Below are positions 1 through 11,138 of a DNA stretch of 64,000 nucleotides, in pieces. Under the pieces are notes generated by a model that ran no database searches, was not told where the DNA came from, and worked only from the letters and a program-made list of their open reading frames with translations. Both the position numbers and the translations under genes were made by a program. Each line of letters starts with the position of its first letter. Positions within the stretch are counted from its first letter, which is position 1. The stretch covers positions 2,666,001-2,730,000 of the forward strand of contig JAHYIO010000003.1 of the NCBI GenBank assembly GCA_020543525.1, written 5' to 3'. The stretch comes from Coriolopsis trogii (taxonomy: Eukaryota; Basidiomycota; Agaricomycetes; Polyporales; Polyporaceae).

Positions 1-550
1 GGCCTTTGCACGCGCCGCTGCCGCCCTCTTGACCTCGCGCTCCTTGCGCTTCCTGACTGCTTCGTCGGAGGTGGCCAATATCGTGGTTTTCTCCGACGCC
101 CGCTCTGCCTCCGCAACTGAAATTTGGTGCTTTGCGGATTCTTCGCGTTCCAAGTTCCAGTGGGCGAGAGCTTCGGCGGATGGGGCAGGGTGCGCATTCG
201 AATCATCAATCAGGATGGCGAGCTCTATGGGTGGGTTTAATTCGATTGGCCCGTCGTGCCATGAAAAAGATACGTACGCTTTTCCATAAGTAAAACAACC
301 TCCTCTGGTAGCAGCACAAGAGGAACTCCGAGAAAGACATTCTGCTGGGAGAGGTGGGGCAGAGTTCCTGTCAAGACACCACAGATATGGTGTTTGGCCC
401 GTAAAGTAGCGATGTCTATCCTTTGGATGCAGATGAGTCTGATGTATGAGTAGCAAGTGATATCGTCTCACCTTCGACATCCCAGACATACGCCCGCTGG
501 TTTGAGACCCGAAGCTGGATCTTCTCGTCGAGGTCAAAGTCAGAGTCCAT
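1..550 (-). CDS. SEN34: tRNA-splicing endonuclease subunit Sen34, N-terminal part (3' end beyond the window)
   Basis: Sen34 is one of the two catalytic subunits of the nuclear tRNA-splicing endonuclease, cutting one splice site of intron-containing pre-tRNA. Three minus-strand exons can be joined in phase: 550-472, 415-278 and 224 to the edge. Exon 1 starts MDSDFDLDEKIQLRV. Exon 2 carries the family's N-terminal signature, a stretch reading ICGVLTGTLPHLSQQNVFLG followed by PLVLLPEEVVLLMEK. Exon 3 continues LAILIDDSNAH and then a basic/alanine-rich helix (VRKRKEREVKRAAAARAKA). The catalytic C-terminal nuclease domain with its Tyr/His/Lys triad is not in the window, so activity cannot be judged. 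The gene is head-to-head with BRF1, start codons about 180 bp apart. Family call is from recognised motifs; exon joins are inferred from GT-AG sites and phase. Confidence 0.85.
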
Positions 551-728
551 CTTCGACTACAAGCGCCCAGAACGCGTCCTCGTCACATTCCGTCACGACG
601 GGTCACTCATGAGCCCAAGCGGGGCGCGCCAGTCAGCGCACACCTCGTCCCCTTTTGTCTCTTGACCACCACCACCGCCCCCGACTGCGCTGCTTATCTA
701 CACTCGAGGCTTTGGATAGCCTTGTGGA
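551..728. promoter_or_regulatory. Shared divergent promoter of SEN34 and BRF1
   Basis: These 178 bp separate the two start codons and must hold both promoters and both 5' leaders. They contain one ACGCGT (572-577), repeated GTCAC words (near 588-607) and a pyrimidine-rich tract around 651-690 just before the BRF1 ATG. No clear TATA box is visible. Promoter function is inferred from position. Confidence 0.6.
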
Positions 729-2869
729 ATGAGCGGGAGATGTGAAGAATGCGGTGCGAACACGATATGGGACCAGGACGTTGGTTCCGCCATCTGCCTC
801 GAATGCGGCACGCTCGCGGATCCGACACAGAGCGTCCTCACCTCCCACTTCGAGTACGCTGACACTTCGGGTCGCGAGTCCACATGGAGCAACGTGGCTG
901 GAACAAAGGCTCTGCGTGGCAGGAATGGGTGGGCGTTCGCGGGTCAGGAGAAGGAAGTGCGAGATCGCAAGAACTCCGTTCGTCCATTATTCCGTTGCTT
1001 CATGCTTGTCCTCACGCTATAGGGATAGATCGCTATGCACGACTTCATACGCTCGGTAGCTGGACGCCTTGGACACGCTGGCGTTTCTCTCCGTGCACAA
1101 GGCATATTCGACCAGGCTATGCGTGTTGGACAGTACCGTTGGGGCCGTAAGGCAAAGCTCACGGCAGGTGCGGCCATCGCCATTGCTTTGCGCGAGTCGC
1201 ACAAGAGCGATTCCATCCTAGACATTGCAGTGAGTATCCCTTATTTGCACCCGTCACCAACCTGTATCTCAGCTCTTCCAGGGTACATGAGCATGTGTTG
1301 ATGTGCTGCTGTGTCACACAGTACTTACTCGACGAATCGCCTATGGTGATATCGCGCGCGTTCGGCAAGATTGCGCATCTCCTACAATTCAATTTGTCTG
1401 TCGCAGATCCTGTCGCGCACCTGCCGAAGCTGCAAACGCATTTGGCTGCGTTGCTGGACGGCTCCGGTGATCCTGCCACTACGACTTGCGTCCTCCCCGC
1501 GTCCCTGACGAAGGTGCTGTCCCCCCTGATCCAGAACCTTACCGTCATCACGCGCACGGCAACTGCACTTGCAGGCCTCGTTGGGCACACCCAGGTCTGC
1601 GCACACCTCCCAACACCGCCTACAGCGTGCGCGATGTTTATGCTCGCTATCGAAGGTGAACTTTCTTCCTCGCTACCCAACGCTGGAGTGCTCGCTCAAG
1701 TCCTCGGGGCACGTATCGGAGCGGGCAAAGACGCCGTGATGCAGCGTTACAAGCAGATATACGACCTCGTCGAAGAATGGATACGTGATGTTCCCTGGCT
1801 TGACGCACATGAACGCACGAAGCCCAAGGGACGCAGTGGCCAAGGCCGGTCCAAAGTCGCAAAACGGGTCGTCGTCGCTCGAGGGCTCAAAGACGTCGTC
1901 CAGTTCCAGGAGGCATTGTGGCGGAAACGCATGGATAGCTGTGGGCGACTGTCTATCCAACTCGACGAGGACGAGAAGGGGGCTGAGAGCGAGGACGAAT
2001 GGGACAACAGCCAGCGGAGCAGCAGGTCCTCACAAGCTCCGTCGGTCTTCAGTGACACCGCGCCGCCTCCGAAGAGGGCCAAAACGCGCCATCCAAAGTC
2101 GGTCGTCGATGCGTCCCAATTCCTCCTTAACCCCTTATCGTCATCCTCGGCACCCCCTGTACCTACCCCCTCGTCTTCGTCATCGACTACCTCCCCTGAT
2201 CTGCTGGCACACTTGCTCACCGCGGACGCAGCTTCCCTGCCGGACGCGTTCAAGCGCGCCCCGACCCGCCTCCAGCTGCTCGTCAGCGAGCGAGGAGGGT
2301 CCGGGGAGCAGCATATCCCGGACGACGAGCTCTTTGCGGAGGACGAACTGGAGGAGTTCATCCGCTCGCCCGAGGAGGTGCACGCTGTGCGGATCGCGAT
2401 GGGGTGGGACGTCGACTTTGAAGAGGATGCACGCAGAGACGCGAGCGCTGCGACTGGGAAGGCGGCGGTGTCGAAGGGAAGGAAGAGGAGACGGGACCCA
2501 TCGGATGCTGGTCAGGACGGGGGAGACGGTGCGGACTCGACGGCGGGGCTGAACGCTCGAGGCTCGAAGAAGATTAACATGGACGCGTTGGCGAAACTCC
2601 TGGACCCGGAGACCGACCTCGATGCGGAACTTGAGGTCGCAGGGCCTGCCAGTCTCGACGTCGATATCGGACACATCGGAGAAGAGGACGAAGACGAGGA
2701 CGGCTATGATGATGATGATGATGATGCTGGCACAGTCGAGGGCTGTGATGACCGCCTCGAAGGGATGTCGAGCACGAGGTACTCAGCAAACGAGGAAGTC
2801 GTGGAGGAGTGGCGGCCTCTGTCTCCCGGAGGCGGAGGCGGAGATGTGGAAGACTGGTACGACTTTTGA
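729..2869 (+). CDS. BRF1: Transcription factor TFIIIB subunit Brf1
   Basis: Brf1 joins TBP and Bdp1 to form TFIIIB, which recruits RNA polymerase III to tRNA and 5S genes in the nucleus. Exons 729-956, 1029-1229 and 1322-2869 join in phase to 658 residues. The N-terminus has a TFIIB-type zinc ribbon (CEECG, then CLECGTL; residues about 5-30). A cyclin-fold segment follows, split by intron 2 (RLGHAGVSLRAQ, LTAGAAIAIALRES, then YLLDESPMVISRAFGKI). The second half is acidic and low-complexity, with a conserved-looking segment near LLDPETDLDAELEVAG that probably belongs to the TBP/Bdp1-binding Brf1 homology region. A GAT repeat encodes six aspartates at 2708-2725. The start is the first ATG after the short divergent region and opens directly into the zinc ribbon. 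Confidence 0.92.
2708..2725 (+). repeat. (GAT)6 coding microsatellite in BRF1
   Basis: Six uninterrupted GAT triplets encode six aspartates in the acidic tail of Brf1. Triplet repeats of this kind often vary in length between strains; no variation can be seen here. Confidence 0.85.
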
Positions 2870-4310
2870 TGGATACTTGTATATTGTATGTTTGTCTATA
2901 CCCTAATACGTACTGTACATTGGACCACGACTTGTAGAGAGTGGTGCCTAGACTATATGAGTCTTCGCCGCAAGTCCCTGTCGGTCAACGACCCTCTGAG
3001 ACCTTCACCGCCGGCTGGTAGGAAAATACGTCATTTCGAACATGCAGCTCTGTGTGCTGCATCTCGATCCCTCCCTAGCGAGTCTGGCCCGACCTGGATC
3101 TAGGGTCTAAGCGGAGAGGACCGTGATAGACCTTGATCAACGACGATCGATGACGGCGGGACCATGCAGCGAGAAAAGAACGCGACGCGACGCGCTCATT
3201 AGGTACGCGAGACGATCTGTGACATAACGCGTTTCTTGTGACGTCACGCGTGCCTCAGCCTTCTGCAGGGTTCTGTCCGCCGATGTCATCCGCCCACGCC
3301 GAGAGAGGCCGTCGTTGACTTGAACCGCGAGTAGGCGTAAGCCAATCGCAAGGCTGTTTGCCAACCTTGGGTGCCTGCGGGCGGGTTCCCCGAGGCGAGT
3401 GAATTTGGAATTGCGGCATGCCAATGGACGACGCGATGCAGATGTCGGGTTTCCCATTCGTTGTTCTCCAAGAGCATGCGTTGCGCTCGGTCGTCAGCTG
3501 ATTACGACATTGAACGACAGACGGACCTTGAAAGTGAGCTTCTCATGTGCAAGGAGCAGGGAAGCAGAGGGAAGCGCAGTGGTCTGATGACTACGCTGTG
3601 GCGGACGTGCGGTGTTTGGGACATGAATGAGAATGCGGCGGTTTCGGTGCCTGGTCGTACAAGGGGCGTGATACCGAGAGAGAGCTGCTTCCAGGATGGG
3701 CCGTCGCTGCGGCTAAGTTGTGCATCTGCTCAGAGCGATGCACGGCGGAGAAGGAATATGACGGCAACAAGCAGATCGAGACATGCGCGCCCCAAGCTAA
3801 TGCACCAATGGGGGCAATAGACACGAGGAGTTCGAGCATACCAGGGGGTTCTCATGGGGTGATTACCGGTGTGTTGCCGACGAGGAGACCTGTTCGGCGA
3901 AGGTGTGTGTGTCGGGCGGATCAGCAGGTAGAAGACGAGGGGGTTGGACGCATGACCTGGGGAAGGGGGATTCGTGCGAGGCATTCTCAAGGGCCCACAG
4001 CGGTCTTGTCATTCTCGGACTGTATTGTGCAGCGTGAGGTGCAATTAGTGCGGGCGTGCGCGTTGGCAGAGAACGTGGAGGCGGAGGAGAAGGCGCGGTC
4101 GACGGCAGCGGATGGCGGTGGAGAGCAGAGGAGCGTGACTGGGAGCGTGACATCAGGGAGAGGAGGCGTCGAGGAAGCTGATGCGGGCGCCAGAGGATGG
4201 TTGTGCACGGGCAAGTCTGGCGGAGGCTCGAGGCCTGGCTCCCAGTTGGCTCCTGCCGCAGATTCGCCCTGCAGAGCCATGGTTCCCCCACGCCCGCCCG
4301 TGGAGGACGC
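2870..4310. other. Intergenic region between BRF1 and trehalose phosphorylase, no supported gene
   Basis: About 1.4 kb with only short overlapping open frames on both strands; none has recognisable domains or a convincing spliced structure. It holds a TGACGTCA palindrome at 3239-3246 overlapping an ACGCGT (3246-3251), a run of CGCGACGCG words near 3181-3213, and four AGGGG words (3662-3666, 3843-3847, 3938-3942, 3964-3968). Most of it is probably the BRF1 3' UTR plus a long promoter for the trehalose phosphorylase gene. An unrecognised gene in the first half cannot be excluded. Confidence 0.5.
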
Positions 4311-4320
4311 TATATAAGCC
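4311..4320 (+). promoter_or_regulatory. TATA box of trehalose phosphorylase
   Basis: TATATAAGCC lies 63 bp upstream of the ATG and is followed by a CT-rich tract (about 4330-4370) typical of strongly expressed fungal promoters. Placement relative to the start codon supports a core promoter; the transcription start is not visible. Confidence 0.7.
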
Positions 4321-4373
4321 GTGCTATCAGCCCATCTCCCCCTCCTCCTCCCCGTGCCTCTTCTCTCTCTGCC

Positions 4374-7300
4374 ATGACCTCCCGACACCAGTTCCAGTCC
4401 AAACCCTCCGATGCCATACGCCGCCGGCTCTCCAGCGTCGTTTCGTCCAAGCGGCCCAATGTCCATGCCTACTCCAGCCTTACCGTGAGTCGATCGTATC
4501 AGCCCATGCCATCTCAGCGGCCCCACACATCCTCACCTATCGCCCACCCTTCCCTTAGCCTATGTGGGCTGGTATCGCAGGCACCATCGTAAACAACAAT
4601 ACAGGCTACGAACTCGCGGTGTCCATTCACGACTCCGTCTACAACACTGATTTCACCGCATCCACCATCCCCTACAATCCCAACGATCCCGAAAGTACCG
4701 CATTGTCCATCGAACAGCATGTCCTCGACCTTCTCCGCAAGTTCTCGACGGAGCACATGTGCAAGTTCCTCGGCGCTGGTGTAACCGTTAGCCTCCTCCG
4801 TGAGGTGAGTGTTTCTGACTGGTGCTAGGCTGCCGGGGTGTCGTGTCGAAATATGATTATACCAACCGTTCCGAGATGCGGGTTGTCTCCACCAATCCTC
4901 GCATGGTACCTTCCGTGCATGCTGTTTCTAGTTCAAAATCCACCGGCTACGGCGCGGAAACCGGTATAGAGCTTGCCCATTATTATTTCGGACCTTCTTC
5001 CAGGCTTCCTGGCAGACTCCGTGAATTGACGAAGCATGCGTCGCTTGCTCAAATTGGGATCCCAGCGTGCATCTCCCTGTCATCTTGACTGGGTGATCCC
5101 TCATACACGGGGAACGCGGACTTCCAATCGTTCGGGGTCTTTGCCATCGACACGACAACTCCGCAGTCCATCGTGCCATATGTTGCTTTCAAGGGATCTC
5201 ACCATATTTCGCAGGCACCCAACCTATGCACGCGTCTGTGGCTAGACTTGGACATTGTGCCCATCGTGTTCAACATCAAGCCTTACCACACCGACTCCAT
5301 CACGCGTCCCAACATCAAGCACCGTATCTCGTCCACGACTGGATCTTATGTCCCGTCGGGTGCTGAGACGCCAACGGTCTATGTGGACTCGAACCAGCTC
5401 CCGGGAAACCAAAGCGCATTGGGTCCGGGTGCGACCCAGAACAAGCTGCCGATCCCGCGGACGGTCGATGAGCAGGCCGATTCCGCCGCGCGCAAGTGTA
5501 TCATGTACTTTGGTCCCGGCAACAACCCTCGTCTGACAATCGGCCCCCGGAACCAAGTTGCGGTCGACGCAGGAGGCAAGATTCACCTCATTGACGACAT
5601 CGACGAGTACCGCAACTCGGTGAGCAAGGGCACTTGGAACTCCGTGATCAAACTGGCGGATGAGCTCCGCGAGAAGAAGATCAAGATGGGCTTCTTCTCC
5701 TCGACCCCTCAGGGAGGTGAGTGCCTGTTCCGGAAATCCCGTCAGGGCGTGTGTCCGAGTGTGGGTTTCGTTCAATGTCGCATGCTCTTCGAGAGCCCCG
5801 ATGCGAAGGGATAGGTGATCGGGAAAGCATGTGATTACCCCGCATTGCGGGGATTAATCGCTTCTAGCGTGCTTCTCCCATCTAATCGCCATTCTATTCC
5901 ACTATCTTTATGGATCTTCGTTATGCGACTTTATCTGATCGGGTTTGTGCTTGCAGGAGGCGTTGCTCTCGTAAGTTGAAGCTTCTTGTGCAATTGCTAG
6001 AGCTTACGCTCGTGATCTGCATGGCAGATGCGTCACGCGCTCATTCGGTTCTTGGCCCTCCTCGACGTTGACTGTGCGTGGTAAGTACTCGTATTCCTTT
6101 CTGAGACGGTCCCCGTGTTTCGTGCCGGTCCCCCTGGACGGAGCGCGCACAAGTATATCCTTTCAAGACAACGCGCTCGCAGCTGTTCTCACCCGCGTGC
6201 GAGGGACTCAACTTTGTATTGACCCTATTCCGTAGGTATGTCCCGAACCCGTCCCCCAGTGTCTTCCGGACGACGAAGAACAACCATAACATCCTCCAGG
6301 GTGTTGCCGACCCCAGTCTTCGTCTTACCCAGGAGCAGAAGGACAACTTCGATGCTTGGATTCTCAAGAATGGACTCCGTTGGACCGCCGAGGGCGGCCC
6401 CCTTGCGCCCGGCGGCGTGGACATCGCTTTCATTGGTTAGTTCAGCCTCTGACCTCCGTGCTCATTGTCAGCGTGTTGACGTTGACTGTCCTACAGACGA
6501 CCCCCAGATGCCCGGTCTCATTCCTCTCATCAAGCGCGTCCGTCCCGACCTGCCGATCATCTACCGCTCGCACATTGAGATCCGGAGTGACCTTGTGCAC
6601 GTCGCCGGTTCCCCCCAGGAGGAGGTTTGGAAGTACCTGTGGAACAACATTCAGCATGCGGATATGTTTATCTCCCATCCTGTCAACAAGTTCGTCCCCA
6701 GTGACGTGCCGCTGGAAAAGCTCGCGCTGCTTGGTGCTGCGACGGATTGGTGAGTCGGCTTAGGGGTGTTGAATTTGCGGTCTGTCTGACGTGATTGGAA
6801 GGCTCGATGGTCTCAACAAGCACCTTGGTGACTGGGACTCCCAGTACTACATGGGCGAGTTCCGCTCGCTGTGCGTCAAGGAGAAGATGCACGAGCTCGG
6901 CTGGCCTCTGCGCGACTACATCGTCCAGATCGCTCGTTTCGATCCCTCAAAGGGTATCCCGAACGTCATCGACTCGTACGCGCGCTTCCGCAAGCTGCTC
7001 GCCGAGAAGGAGCCGCATGTCGAGCCACCTCAGATGCTCATCTGCGGTCACGGCGCCGTCGATGACCCCGATGCCAGCATCATCTACGACGAGACCATGC
7101 AGCTCATCCACGGAAAGTACGCCGAGTACGCGAAGGACTTTGTTGTCATGCGCTGCCCTCCGAGCGATCAGCGTTAGTGCCATCCCTTTCGTGTCTATGC
7201 TGCCAGGACTAACGCGCCGTCCAGTCCTCAACGCACTCATGGAGAACTCAAAGTTTGCGCTCCAACTCTCGACGCGCGAGGGCTTCGAGGTGAAGGTCTC

Positions 7301-7679
7301 CGAGGCACTCCACGCCGGCAAGCCTGTGATCGCCTCGCGCACGGGCGGCATCCCGCTGCAGATCGTGGACGGCAAGAGCGGGTACCTGTGCGAGCCGGGC
7401 GACAACGCGGCGGTCGCGAAGCACATGTTCGACCTCTACACGGACGACGACCTGTTCGAGACCATGTCCGAGTACGCGCGCACGCACGTTTCGGACGAGG
7501 TGTCGACGGTGGGGAACGCGGCGGCGTGGATGTACCTCGCGGTCATGTACGTGTCGCGCGGGGTGAGGCTCCAGCCGAAGGGCGTGTGGCTCAACGACTT
7601 GATGAGGACGGAGTGTGGGGAGCCGTACCAGCCTGACGAGCCGAGGCTGCCGCGTGGAGGACTGAACGTCCAGGGCTGA
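4374..7679 (+). CDS. Trehalose phosphorylase, retaining, glycosyltransferase family 4
   Basis: Enzymes of this basidiomycete family reversibly split alpha,alpha-trehalose with phosphate into glucose and alpha-glucose 1-phosphate in the cytosol, linking stress and storage trehalose to central carbon. Nine exons join in phase to 734 residues: 4374-4484, 4559-4804, 5215-5716, 5957-5970, 6028-6080, 6236-6435, 6497-6749, 6802-7172, 7225-7679. Full family length is present. The N-terminal part has SIHDSVYNTDF and TEHMCKFLGAG. The GT4 core has YRSHIEIRSDL, ARFDPSKGIPNVIDSY and the nucleotide/phosphate-binding end LSTREGFEVKVSEALHAGKP with the GT4 glutamates. The reading frame needs the 14-nt exon 4, which supplies GGVAL. 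Intron 2 is unusually long at 410 nt. No signal peptide is seen. Related clock-controlled Ccg-9-type proteins of ascomycetes share the fold, but the overall similarity fits the basidiomycete phosphorylases best. Confidence 0.92.
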
Positions 7680-8497
7680 GCGGACGTGGCTACACCATGC
7701 TCTTGTCCCCTCGGACGCCCGTCTCACAGATCGGCGCGCTCTGGAAGGAGAGAGAAAAGGATTCTGCTCGTGGTTTGGGTTGGATTTGCTCCGCTGTCGC
7801 CTCGATATCGTTTTGCTGACCGACGTGTGTATACCTGCATTGTAAAAGACTGAAAGTGACCTGTGCTATACTTGTACCACCACTCACCACTCACTCGCCC
7901 CGGATATCTCTGCTTCGTCTGTACACTCTTCCTTCCATCCTTCTTGCTTGCTGTCTTGCCTTGCCGTCTCGACCTGTAGAAACAGTAGAGATAGAAATAT
8001 TTTGGATACATGAGTCTGTCTAGCGCTTGTTTGGCACTTGGGTGGGTAAAAGCAATGTCGGTTGTCTGAAAGCATCTCAGAAGCCTGTCATGATAGTGAT
8101 TGTATCGCGTGCACGGCCTGTGTTCATAGCAGCAACTATATGGATGCGATAGCAGTGAGCACTGTGCGCAGACTCTACGTGTTCCGGCGACCCTCTTAGC
8201 TGTAACTCTGAGTCTGCCTTTGCACGTCGAATTCTCTCATTGTCATCTCACGAGTCATGAAGGATATCGGACGACCGGAACCATCTCGTGTCAAAGATAA
8301 GAGGAGCCGTTCTGCTCGCATTTTGGTCAGCTATTCAAAGATACGCTACTGGGACTAGCGCAAGCAACGGACTCGCTGACGATATCCATGGTCACTCTAG
8401 GAGCATTTCTGCGTCGGTTGGAGCAGCAGCGATGAGACTCTAGTAGGTGCGCACGGCTGATACCTCAATGAAGTAACGCAGACCAGGACTCACTATC
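7680..8497. other. Intergenic, probable 3' UTR and F-box gene promoter
   Basis: Pyrimidine-rich sequence follows the stop codon of the phosphorylase gene and probably holds its 3' UTR. The short open frames here have no recognisable features. No RNA gene or repeat was seen. Confidence 0.5.
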
Positions 8498-10204
8498 GTG
8501 ACGTTCACACTCGTGCCCCAACTCTCAGACGACCACATTCCCCCGCTGAAGACTGAGAATCTGAAGCCGACCTGGACGAAGCCTCGACTACCCCTCGCGA
8601 TCTGCGAACGCATCCTCGACGCGTGCCGCACGCGCACCGTCTTCCGCTCCCAGCTCGCCATCCAGTCCGCCACGCTCCGCGCGTGCGCGCTCACCTGCTC
8701 CCGGTGGTATCCCCGCAGCCGCGCGAATCTGTACAAGGCGGTGTGGATCCAGGACGCCCGGCAGGCGGCGCTGTTCACGCGAACGCTGCGCGCGGAGCCT
8801 GGGCTCGCTGGGTTCATCGAGGAGCTCTTCCTCGGCCGCATCGACGGCGGGAATCCAGGGCCGAGTGTGCAGGGGTATGTGCCCTTTGCGGAGATTATGC
8901 CGCTCTTGCGCGCCGCACCGGTGCGCTTCCTCCACATCGACCTGGACTGGGACAGCTATCCGCCCGATGATGTGATCTATCCCTTCGACGTCCGCGCGGG
9001 CCTGGGGCTCTCGCAACTCGACCGGGTGACGACGCTCGACCTCACCGGGCACGGGCTGTTGCGGAGACCGCTCGGTCTGGAGGACTTTGAGGTCCTGTGG
9101 GCTCTCGGGAGCCTGCGTGCTTGTGCGCTGCCGGCGTGGATCAAGCGGGGGGACGAAGAGCGGATTGCTTGCGCGCTCGCGGGCAGGATGGGGCAGGGTG
9201 GGGATGTGTGCCCCCAGTTGAGGGTGTTGAGGGTGTACGTGAACCTGGACGATGATGTAAGTGTAATTTGGTCGTGCGCCCTCTGCAAGTCCTCAGTCAC
9301 GGGTATGTCTTTTTGCAGGGGCGTCGACGATGGGAATCATTCGCGCCGCCTGGCGCATTCGGAGAACACGTCCACCACGTCGCGGTGTACCTGAACGGCG
9401 TGCCAGACTGCAGACCAGGTGAGCTTATCCGTATCCGAGTTATAGGGACGTCCAGGAGCAGTCCTTACGGGCGTTCGAGGAGATGGGACAGGCACAGGGT
9501 TGGAGACTTTGGCCAACTGCATCACGGATTTCCGCTCCCTGAAGAAACTGTCCGTCGGATACAGGTTTGGTTCGACAGACATGACGACTCTGTCCTACGC
9601 TCTGGCAGTCCTTGTCAAGGGTGTCCACCGTGGCAGGAATAGACTGATATCGCGTCAGACCGGACCCGGAGACGAGTTCAGCAGTCCATGCGAGTGGGCC
9701 CTCCTTCTCAACATCGATTTCGAGGCGTGCATCTGGGAGGACGATTTTGAAACGCTCCGGAGCGATGTCCTTCGCAGGGCGTTGGCGAAGCGACTCGACA
9801 CTCTCCGCCGCGTTGACTTTGTCGTTTGTACCCGACGTCACTCAGCGTATATCGACCAAACTGAGCAGCACCGATCGTTCGCGCTTTGGCTACCTGGCTT
9901 GGCTCCTATCCTTTACATAGAGGGTGAGTGTGTGGCTGTTGTGACTGTCTCGTGGTACTCACAAACACCTTTCATGCTTTCAGTCATAAGACGTTCACCC
10001 CGGTACCCAGCGCTAGTCCTCCATGCGGAGACTACGTCGTTCACCGTTGTGGATTGGACACCAGACATGCGATGGCGGATTTTGCTTTACCTGCGGAAGC
10101 TCTCCCCCGTTGAGCTACAGCCTTTACCAACTTGGGTCCTTGCGCGCGGTGGGCCTACCGTCAAAAGTCGACGGGAGCGGCCAGCCCTCGAGAGGTCACG
10201 CTAG
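8498..10204 (+). CDS. F-box-like protein of the expanded basidiomycete type
   Basis: Exons 8498-9256, 9319-9418 and 9498-10204 join in phase to about 520 residues. An additional 60-nt GT-AG intron at 9924-9983 keeps the frame whether spliced or not, so exact length is uncertain. Near the N-terminus, LPLAICERILDACR followed by LRACALTCSRWYPRSRANLY matches the usual F-box layout of this expanded family: a hydrophobic helix, then a helix with a conserved cysteine and tryptophan. The rest is a leucine-rich, repeat-like region (LDLTGHGLL, PQLRVLRVYV) likely to bind substrate. If the F-box works, it would link targets to Skp1-Cul1 ubiquitin ligase. Family members are numerous and divergent in mushrooms and no specific function can be given. 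Start chosen as the ATG shortly before the F-box. Confidence 0.7.
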
Positions 10205-11138
10205 AGCGCACCTGGAGGGTAGCATGAGATGTTGAGCCAGGTCCAGCGGAGACTTCGCACTATGTGACCCAGTATTGTTTATGCAGAGCATGGCTCGAAA
10301 CATACCATTCGTACGTCTCAGGCTATACCACGTGAGTAGTGATACATTCGGTCGATCATCGCTTCCAGAGCCATCCTGCCCAAATCCTTGATTAGCCTAG
10401 AGCCATAAGATAGTCTCTTGCGCAAATACCTTGTATTCGCAGGCCACACAATAAACGTGTACGCGATAGCGGTCGGCACAGGGCGGTTGGTCTCCGGAAT
10501 ATACCTTTGGGTCAGTTGAGAGTGACGATCATATTTTGCTTTGCCACGTACTTGTTCGGTGCACGCAGGGCAGCCGGTCATATCGTGGATATCTTCAGGA
10601 ATCAGGACTAGCAGGGATCACAGTCGAATCAGATTCATGCTCCTCAATCGCAAGACATACGCGCGAGTTTCCAAAAGGATCGGCGAAGAGTCAAATTCTC
10701 CAGCGAGCCATACATATGTAGTGGGCTTGAAGACACTGCCTCTTGCACGGTCGAGCGTATTCCGATAGACACATAGAAGGATATAATGAATGCAATGCTA
10801 GTGGCCAGAGACCTATCCTCTTTGCTCTGCCACCTTGTCTAGAGCTTTCCAACCAGTACTTGAGCTTGATCGGAGAACGTCGTACCGCTGGAGGATGACC
10901 CAGGTCAGCTTTCATTGACGGGAACAACGAACTCGGTGTGCGATCCCATCCTTGAGACAACGTCACTCCTCGTTGTCTGGCCTTACATGTTTGGTTCTAG
11001 CATCAGCAATAGAGTGGATCAGTGGGAGTATATGCATAAGGGTATCGTTCAGCGAGTCCCGCATACAAGTTATGTCAAGTTAGTAAGCACTCACTCCAGT
11101 GATCCTACAAATTACCACAGCAAGAGGCGTTTCGTGCT
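10205..11138. other. Sparse region, no supported gene
   Basis: Only short open frames occur on both strands. Some minus-strand stretches (for example 10691-10966 and 10318-10581) look moderately protein-like but cannot be joined by plausible introns. It could be the remains of a decayed gene or non-coding DNA. Confidence 0.4.

Noticed and set aside
29..289. Plus-strand open frame opposite SEN34
   Set aside because: It is antisense to three well-phased SEN34 exons and has no recognisable feature.
3371..4317. Several overlapping open frames on both strands upstream of trehalose phosphorylase
   Set aside because: Composition is irregular, none has domains, and they overlap each other; more likely promoter DNA.
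4928..4950. Possible tRNA T-loop (TTCAAAATCC) in a trehalose phosphorylase intron
   Set aside because: No matching acceptor, D or anticodon stems could be built around it.
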